Shown here one piece after another: positions 6,325 to 9,910 of a DNA stretch of 9,910 nucleotides. Position 1 is the stretch's first letter. Each line of letters begins with the position of its first letter. The DNA is taken from the NCBI GenBank assembly GCA_030681145.1, contig JAUXXK010000226.1:1-9910 (forward strand). The letters run 5' to 3'. The notes below the pieces were generated by a model. That model saw only the letters and a program-made list of their open reading frames with translations, did no database searches and was not told the origin of the DNA. The stretch comes from Methanobacteriaceae archaeon. GTDB lineage: Archaea; Methanobacteriota; Methanobacteria; Methanobacteriales; Methanobacteriaceae. Both the position numbers and the translations under genes were made by a program.

Positions 6325-6692
6325 TTCTTGAGTTCTTCGATTTTTTCCACAACATCTTTTACCAGTTCATCAGCTTCTCCAGCGTCAATGATACATGCTG
6401 AAGCAGTTCCAACGTTTAAACCAGCTGCTCCTCCTACTTCTTCTTTTGTAGGCAGGTATGCGTAAGGAATTTCTTTTTCCTCAGCTAGAACAGGTATGTG
6501 AGCTACGATTTCTGCAGGTTCAACATCTTCAGCGACTAAAACTAATAGTGCACTACCTCGTTCAATGGCTTTAGTCACCTCATTGGTTCCCTTAGCCACC
6601 TTACCGGTGTCTCTTGCTATTTCTAATGCTTCTGCAGCTTTATCCGCTAACTCTTGTGGTACTTCGAATTTTACATAAATTGCTTTTGCCAT
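6321..6692 (-). CDS. rpl7ae: Ribosomal protein L7Ae, kink-turn RNA-binding protein
   Basis: In archaea this protein is part of the large ribosomal subunit, of box C/D and H/ACA guide RNPs, and of RNase P, always by gripping kink-turns. The 123 residues from MAKAIYVKFEVPQELADKA fit the family. The RNA-binding signature KGTNEVTKAIERGSA is at about 34-48, followed by LLVLVAEDVEPAEIVAHIP and the loop AAGLNVGTASACII that recognises the kink-turn bulge. The ATG at 6690-6692 is chosen over longer in-frame starts because AAAGGAGG sits eight bases upstream and the family N-terminus begins here. It heads an operon with eS28, eL24 and ndk. Its long, structured leader suggests self-control, as L7Ae is reported to bind its own mRNA leader in Sulfolobus acidocaldarius; here that is inference. 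Confidence 0.97.
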   Translation of the reverse strand: MAKAIYVKFEVPQELADKAAEALEIARDTGKVAKGTNEVTKAIERGSALLVLVAEDVEPAEIVAHIPVLAEEKEIPYAYLPTKEEVGGAAGLNVGTASACIIDAGEADELVKDVVEKIEELKK

Positions 6693-6700
6693 ATTATTTA

Positions 6701-6708
6701 CCTCCTTT
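6701..6708 (-). promoter_or_regulatory. Ribosome-binding site that fixes the L7Ae start
   Basis: The minus strand reads AAAGGAGG eight bases before the ATG. An in-frame extension to a TTG at 6749 would read through this site and through the leader structures, so it is rejected. Confidence 0.85.
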
Positions 6709-6738
6709 TTCATCTGGTATTTACCATCCATCGGCAAA
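6706..6738 (-). promoter_or_regulatory. Candidate kink-turn in the L7Ae leader
   Basis: A short stem UGGU/ACCA (6723-6726 with 6715-6718) closed by AAAU is flanked on both sides by GA (6727-6728 and 6713-6714), as in the tandem sheared GA pairs of a kink-turn. A three-base AUG bulge (6729-6731) would precede the 5' GA. The outer C-stem is weak: G-U, C-G, two mismatches, then three U-A pairs reaching the first bases of the ribosome-binding site. The position, directly before the ribosome-binding site of the kink-turn protein itself, is the main reason to note it. Confidence 0.35.
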
Positions 6739-6740
6739 TA

Positions 6741-6774
6741 TCGCAACAAATTATTTTTTTTTATTTGTTTGCGA
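6741..6774 (-). repeat. 11-bp hairpin in the L7Ae leader
   Basis: Arms TCGCAACAAAT (6741-6751) and ATTTGTTTGCGA (6763-6774) pair fully except for one bulged base and close a loop rich in A on the RNA strand. It lies between the expected transcript start and the kink-turn candidate. It is the strongest stem in this spacer, with four G-C pairs near its base. Confidence 0.65.
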
Positions 6775-6778
6775 GTTC

Positions 6779-6795
6779 ACAAATCCGTGATTTGT
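6779..6795. repeat. 7-3-7 inverted repeat at the expected L7Ae transcript start
   Basis: ACAAATC and GATTTGT surround CGT; a wobble and one more pair would extend it as RNA. It lies about 25 bp downstream of the proximal TATA box, where transcription should begin. It could be an operator for a dimeric repressor or a 5'-end hairpin. Confidence 0.6.
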
Positions 6796-6803
6796 AATTG
6801 GTA

Positions 6804-6830
6804 CTTTTATATTATTTTGACATATAAAAG
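6804..6830. promoter_or_regulatory. Twin inverted TATA boxes upstream of the L7Ae operon
   Basis: CTTTTATAT (6804-6812) and ATATAAAAG (6822-6830) form a perfect 9-bp inverted repeat with a 9-bp spacer. On the minus strand TATAAAAG at 6804-6811 has CAAAA just upstream as a BRE-like element and would start transcription near 6782, giving a leader of about 90 nt. The other copy reads TATAAAAG on the plus strand and could drive divergent transcription from near 6852. Confidence 0.55.
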
Positions 6831-7386
6831 TTGCTGAATTAACAGCTAATTATGGATTTAATGATTTTAAAAAATCGTATGCTGATTCAAATAGATTTCA
6901 TATTAATCCACAATATCAACAAAAAGATTCTAAACCACTTTGGGTCTAGATATTTAGACATATCATAGATTGAGATTTATCCCATATAAAGTTTTTCTAT
7001 AGTATACACCACAAATCTCCTATAATGTCTTTGTTTTGTTTTGTAATTATTTGATAACCATTAGTTTGATGATTTGATACCTTTATTATATTCTGGAGCT
7101 AATAATAAATTTTATTCTCGGTATATTTTTAAATCACAGCATTCATACCATTTATTATAATAATGATGATTATGGATCTAAATAAATTACATTAATTTTT
7201 TTCATTTAAAATCCAGTTAGAAATGTTGTTACTTAAATTAAGAATTAGATTAATAGATTAAAATTTAAATAAGAATTAGATTTCGATTTAGAATTAATAG
7301 ATTTAAATTGATTAAGTTAAAATCATCAAAATAGCTAATATATATTATTAATTTTATGAATTATAATTTAAAAAAAGCAATAAAAT
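6831..7386. other. Gene-less A/T-rich spacer between the L7Ae operon promoter and the histone terminator
   Basis: No convincing protein gene, tRNA or guide RNA is visible on either strand. It holds a short plus-strand ORF of 38 codons (6852-6968) without a ribosome-binding site, a local repeat (7239-7282), scattered T-tracts, and isolated TGATGA words without matching CTGA boxes. Composition becomes simpler toward 7200-7380. It is by far the longest empty stretch in an otherwise compact window. Confidence 0.6.
7239..7282. repeat. 13-bp direct repeat, 31-bp spacing
   Basis: TAAGAATTAGATT occurs at 7239-7251 and 7270-7282. Related words (AATAGATT, TTAGAATTA) recur up to about 7303, and AATTTAAAT at 7262-7270 is inverted at 7301-7309. 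It looks like degenerate local duplication in low-complexity DNA; a bound or curved-DNA role cannot be excluded. Confidence 0.5.
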
Positions 7387-7430
7387 AAAAAAAAGAGCAG
7401 TTATAACTACAATTATAGTCTTTTAACTGC
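7387..7430 (-). terminator. Hairpin plus U8 terminator of the histone gene
   Basis: On the minus strand GCAGTTA (7424-7430) pairs with TAACTGC (7397-7403), with an inner ACTA/TAGT stem, followed by TC and then T8 at 7387-7394. A second tract, T7, lies at 7370-7376. The 5' arm uses the last histone codons (Ala-Val-Lys-Arg-Leu-stop), so coding sequence and terminator overlap. Confidence 0.75.
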
Positions 7431-7616
7431 TAATTCGATGTCAGAATCTTTTACAGTTTTTCTTCCAGCGTGTTTAGCTAGTTTAACTGCTTCTGCTGCT
7501 ATAGCTTCGCCTTGTGCTTCTAGAGCTTTAGCTAATTCTTCTCGAGCGTCATCGCTCACTCTTTCTGCACCAGCATTTTTTATTATTCTTCCGATTGGAG
7601 CAATTGGTAATTCCAT
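7413..7616 (-). CDS. Archaeal histone, HMf/HMtB type
   Basis: A single histone-fold protein that dimerises and stacks into DNA-wrapping assemblies in the nucleoid. The 67 residues start MELPIAPIGRIIKNAGAERV and align without gaps to HMfB of Methanothermus as I remember it, ending two residues earlier. DNA-contact residues are kept: R10, R19, K53 and T54 in the loop GRKTVKD. The dimer-dimer interface residues L46, H49 and D59 are also present, so it should multimerise. GAGGTGA stands seven bases before the ATG. A good TATA box and a clear terminator make it a single-gene unit. In Methanothermobacter the histone HMtB gene has, as I recall, the same neighbours: threonine synthase and L7Ae. Confidence 0.98.
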   Translation of the reverse strand: MELPIAPIGRIIKNAGAERVSDDAREELAKALEAQGEAIAAEAVKLAKHAGRKTVKDSDIELAVKRL

Positions 7617-7661
7617 AATTAATCACCTCATTTTATGTAATATAATCTGTATAAATACTCC

Positions 7662-7669
7662 TATATAAA
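7662..7669 (-). promoter_or_regulatory. TATA box of the histone gene
   Basis: The minus strand reads TTTATATA, an exact match to the archaeal consensus, with GATAAA just upstream as a possible BRE. Transcription should begin near 7640 and give a leader of about 24 nt with the GAGGTGA site inside it. This is the best promoter in the window. Confidence 0.65.
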
Positions 7670-7695
7670 TTTATCGTTAATTTGTGGGATTTTTT

Positions 7696-7716
7696 GCAAA
7701 TTTATATTGTATTTGC
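7696..7716. promoter_or_regulatory. 6-9-6 inverted repeat upstream of the histone promoter
   Basis: GCAAAT (7696-7701) and ATTTGC (7711-7716) surround a 9-bp A/T spacer, 27 bp upstream of the TATA box. The geometry suits a dimeric regulator, but six-base arms in A/T-rich DNA could be chance. Confidence 0.35.
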
Positions 7717-7783
7717 TCATGATATGCTTAATCATATTCTAATGGGTAAGATTCAAACTAACCATATGATATTGAACAGTCTT

Positions 7784-7838
7784 AAAAAAAAAGAATGTAA
7801 TAAGTGACTTGATATGCTCTAAAAAAGAATTGAAAAAA
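7784..7838 (-). terminator. Multiple U-tract terminator after threonine synthase
   Basis: Downstream of the thrC stop the minus strand carries T6 at 7833-7838, T6 at 7821-7826 and T9 at 7784-7792. Repeated U-tracts without a stable stem are typical of archaeal termination and separate thrC from the histone unit. Confidence 0.65.
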
Positions 7839-7856
7839 TAGAAAATTAAAGATAAA

Positions 7857-9050
7857 TTACTTGTTTATAATTTCTGCAAGTTTATTAATATCTGCTTCTA
7901 CTTCTAATGGTTCAACACAAGCATTAATAGCTGTATTAGGGTCTTTTAACAGATGTCCAGTTACTATACAAACTACTTGTTCTCCTTTATCCACAACACC
8001 TTGATCAACAAGCTTCTGTAGTCCTGCAATGGATGCAGCAGAGGCGGGCTCAACCCCAATTCCTTCTTTTCGAGCAAGCATTTTCTGGGCAGAAAGTATC
8101 TCATCATCAGTGACTGTTTCGGCGTACCCATCAGAATCATAGATGGCCCTTAGGGCTTTGGTGGCACTGACCGGTGCACCTATACGTATGGCTGTTGCTA
8201 CAGTTTCTGGATTTTTAATTGCTTCAATTTCGGATTTACCTTTTTGAACAGCATTAACAATAGGACAGGCACCTTCTGCTTGGATACCAGTCATCATTGG
8301 TTTATCTTCAATAAAACCTGCATCGTGAAACTCACTTATTCCCTTCCAGATAGCTGAAATATTTCCTGCATTGCCTACTGGAAGTATAATTCTGTCTGGA
8401 GATTGCCATCCTAGATCATCAACAATTTCAAATCCAATAGATTTTTGGCCTTCCAGACGGTAAGGATTCACTGAATTTAAGAGGTATAATTGCCCTTTCA
8501 TAGCTAATGCAGTAACTGCTTCCAGAGCCTCATCAAAGTTTCCCTGGATGGAAAGTACTTCGGCTCCGTGGAACATGGCCTGGGCTAATTTTCCTAGAGC
8601 CACTTTCCCTGCGGGTAAAAGTACAACACATCTTTTTCCTGCACGTGCAGCATATGCAGCCAGTGAAGCAGAAGTATTTCCAGTGGAAGCACATCCTACG
8701 GTGGATACTCCAAGTTCCATTGATTTGGTGATACCCACACTCATTCCTCTATCTTTAAAACTTCCAGTGGGGTTTGATCCTTCCACTTTGACATATAAAT
8801 CTATGCCTAGTTCTTTTCCAAGCTTATTACATTTAATAAATGGAGTTCCGCCTTCATCCAGGCTAACTATTTTGGTTTCATCCACGGGCATAAATTCTTT
8901 ATATTTCCACATGGTTTGTTTTCTGCAACTGAATATTTCTTTAGACACATCAGGTTGGCATATTACTTCTAAAATAGCCCCACAATCAGTGCAAGTGTAA
9001 ATTATCTCGTCATTACTGTACTCTTTACCGCAAGATACGCATCTTATCAT
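7857..9050 (-). CDS. thrC: Threonine synthase (PLP-dependent)
   Basis: Converts O-phosphohomoserine to threonine and phosphate in the cytoplasm, the last step of threonine synthesis. The 397 residues match archaeal ThrC. An N-terminal zinc-ribbon-like element has C4 and C7 (CVSC) and C20 and C23 (CTDC), common in archaeal members. The cofactor lysine is K99 in NPTGSFKDRGM. CASTGNTSASLAAYAARAG (about 119-137) is the substrate/asparagine loop, and LPVGNAGN near 223-230 is the glycine-rich phosphate clamp. EPASAASIAGLQ and VCIVTGHLLKDP near the C-terminus are further family blocks. GGTGA lies four bases before the ATG. It stands alone between two long spacers with U-tracts on both sides. A related cysteate synthase exists in some methanogens, so a side role cannot be excluded, but threonine synthase is much more likely here. 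Confidence 0.95.
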   Translation of the reverse strand: MIRCVSCGKEYSNDEIIYTCTDCGAILEVICQPDVSKEIFSCRKQTMWKYKEFMPVDETKIVSLDEGGTPFIKCNKLGKELGIDLYVKVEGSNPTGSFKDRGMSVGITKSMELGVSTVGCASTGNTSASLAAYAARAGKRCVVLLPAGKVALGKLAQAMFHGAEVLSIQGNFDEALEAVTALAMKGQLYLLNSVNPYRLEGQKSIGFEIVDDLGWQSPDRIILPVGNAGNISAIWKGISEFHDAGFIEDKPMMTGIQAEGACPIVNAVQKGKSEIEAIKNPETVATAIRIGAPVSATKALRAIYDSDGYAETVTDDEILSAQKMLARKEGIGVEPASAASIAGLQKLVDQGVVDKGEQVVCIVTGHLLKDPNTAINACVEPLEVEADINKLAEIINK

Positions 9051-9070
9051 TGTATCACCGCAATTAACTT

Positions 9071-9090
9071 AATATAATAAATATTTTTAA
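9071..9090 (-). promoter_or_regulatory. Likely promoter region of thrC
   Basis: The minus strand is a run of A and T with AAAAATATTTATTATATT, from which more than one TATA box can be drawn. The copy furthest upstream (about 9081-9090) would give a leader of about ten bases that just includes GGTGA. No single site can be chosen by eye. Confidence 0.35.
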
Positions 9091-9220
9091 AATTACATTG
9101 ATAATAATCATTTAAACTTATTAATCCAACTGTTTATAAAGATTATTATAGAAATTAGTATATGTTCTCTTTATTTAATTTAAGTAATATGTTTCGAGTT
9201 GTATCATTTCAACTTATCTT

Positions 9221-9331
9221 AAAAAAATGCACTTTTAATATTCTTAAAAAAAAATATCAAAACTAATAACATTTTAATTAATTTAATAATATTATCATTA
9301 ATTATTTGTTAATTTATTTACTTTAAAAAAA
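9221..9331 (-). terminator. U-tract terminator region after the SpoIIM-family gene
   Basis: The 297-nt spacer before thrC contains T7 at 9325-9331, T9 at 9246-9254 and T7 at 9221-9227 on the minus strand, in the order a polymerase leaving the upstream gene would meet them. Nothing else is seen in the spacer apart from the thrC promoter. Confidence 0.55.
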
Positions 9332-9347
9332 TAATTAAATCTTGGAA

Positions 9348-9910
9348 TTATACGGAACTGGTTATGTAGTGGTAAATTCCAAGTGTGAGATTTGCTTCTA
9401 TAACTGCTGCAATAAACAGTAAAACGATGGCAATGCCCATTATAATTAAAGAATCTTTCACATCTTCTATATGTTCATTGAACACATACTTTATTTTGCT
9501 TAAAAATGATCCGTACCATGTTTCATTGATCATACCATTGATAAATTTATACATGAAACTGGCCAATCGAAATCCAGCGCCTCCAGCAATAATTAGGCTT
9601 AAAATCTCAAAAATTCCATGGGGAGCAGTCAGTAAAATGAAATCTCCTAATGGAACTTGGGTTGCAAAATATCCCAAAAATGATCCATTTATAAATAGAA
9701 AAGCCGCGGTGAATACCCCTAAAAATATACCTCCACCGTAGATATATAATAATATTCTTATATTATTGGCAAAAAGTGATAGTGTGGTTAATTTTATGTC
9801 ACCCTGGGCTACACTTCTTTTTAATTGTTGTGCTAGCGGTGCCAGGTAAAAGTCAAGTAAATGTAAATATCCTACAAATAACGATATAAGAAATATCATA
9901 GCTGAGAGTG
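9348..9910 (-). CDS. SpoIIM-family (DUF95) integral membrane protein, 5' end beyond window
   Basis: The reading frame stays open to the window edge, and the first ATG (9897-9899) has no ribosome-binding site, so the true start is probably outside. The visible 187 or so residues are mostly membrane helices, counted from that ATG: about 1-19, 49-79 (possibly two segments), 87-113 and 149-176. The family signature APHGIFEILSLIIAGGAGFRLA lies around 92-113, and the last helix carries a conserved-type glutamate in AAVIEANLTLGIY. SpoIIM is a sporulation protein in Bacillus, where it takes part in engulfment; archaeal homologues are common in non-sporulating species and their role is not known. A transport or membrane-shaping job is possible. 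It is followed by several U-tracts and a long spacer, so it is not linked to thrC by operon. Confidence 0.85.
   Translation of the reverse strand, partial: LSAMIFLISLFVGYLHLLDFYLAPLAQQLKRSVAQGDIKLTTLSLFANNIRILLYIYGGGIFLGVFTAAFLFINGSFLGYFATQVPLGDFILLTAPHGIFEILSLIIAGGAGFRLASFMYKFINGMINETWYGSFLSKIKYVFNEHIEDVKDSLIIMGIAIVLLFIAAVIEANLTLGIYHYITSSV

Noticed and set aside
6693..6749. Longer L7Ae with an N-terminal extension (MLRYLPMDGKYQ...)
   Set aside because: It would begin at a TTG without a ribosome-binding site, translate through the strong AAAGGAGG, and is not a family feature.
6945..6960. Inverted repeat GTCTA-GATATT-TAGAC
   Set aside because: Five-base arms, no U-tract or gene context; expected by chance in this composition.
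7060..7175. Box C-like words TGATGA and ATGATGA, suggesting a C/D guide RNA
   Set aside because: No CTGA boxes D or D' at workable spacing on the same strand and no terminal stem.
6831..7386. tRNA or other known structured RNA in the long spacer
   Set aside because: No cloverleaf, GGTTCAAATCC-type arm or CCA-proximal stem seen on either strand.
9189..9266. Plus-strand 25-residue ORF in the thrC upstream spacer
   Set aside because: No ribosome-binding site or promoter, and made largely from the A-tracts that are terminators on the other strand.

Overview
This A+T-rich window carries thirteen genes, all on the minus strand, and reads as a core-genome segment of a methanogenic archaeon, most likely of the Methanobacteriales. 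The archaeal marks are direct: aIF2 gamma, aIF5B, ribosomal proteins eS6, eL24, eS28 and L7Ae, RNA polymerase subunit Rpo7 (RpoE'), an HMf-type histone, TATA-box promoters, and strong GGAGG or GGTG ribosome-binding sites. From memory, the order histone, L7Ae, eS28, eL24, ndk, aIF5B, eS6, aIF2 gamma, PIN protein, pyrophosphatase, Rpo7 matches Methanothermobacter; the low G+C suggests a mesophilic Methanobacterium-like relative.

Layout in transcription order, from high to low coordinates: a SpoIIM-family membrane protein whose 5' end lies beyond the window (9348-9910); threonine synthase (7857-9050); an archaeal histone (7413-7616); a 720-nt stretch without a convincing gene (6693-7412) that holds the promoter and leader of the next operon; the L7Ae - eS28 - eL24 - ndk operon (5396-6692); aIF5B (3454-5241); eS6 (3007-3387); aIF2 gamma (1599-2822) overlapped by a PIN-domain nuclease gene (1164-1615); inorganic pyrophosphatase (508-1032); and the N-terminal three quarters of Rpo7 (1-430). 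eL24 is a 53-residue gene that is easily missed.

Most of the block serves translation: ribosomal proteins, the two GTPase factors that place and check initiator tRNA and join subunits, a kinase that makes GTP, a likely rRNA-processing nuclease, and a pyrophosphatase that pulls polymerisation and tRNA charging forward. aIF5B, eS6, aIF2 gamma, ppa and rpoE each have a plausible TATA box of their own, so the block looks like several short transcription units in one direction.

Two places deserve a second look. First, the PIN gene is readable only by joining two frames: an SD-led start inside the end of aIF2 gamma runs to a six-T tract, where a one-base shift is needed to reach the rest of the domain. 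The site, A-AAT-TTT followed at once by a stop, has the form of a -1 slippery heptamer, but a one-base deletion or sequencing error would look the same. Second, the L7Ae leader is long and structured: twin inverted TATA boxes, a dyad near the expected transcript start, a strong hairpin, and a GA-flanked stem next to the ribosome-binding site that could be a kink-turn for L7Ae self-control. I saw no mobile element, CRISPR array, tRNA or rRNA.
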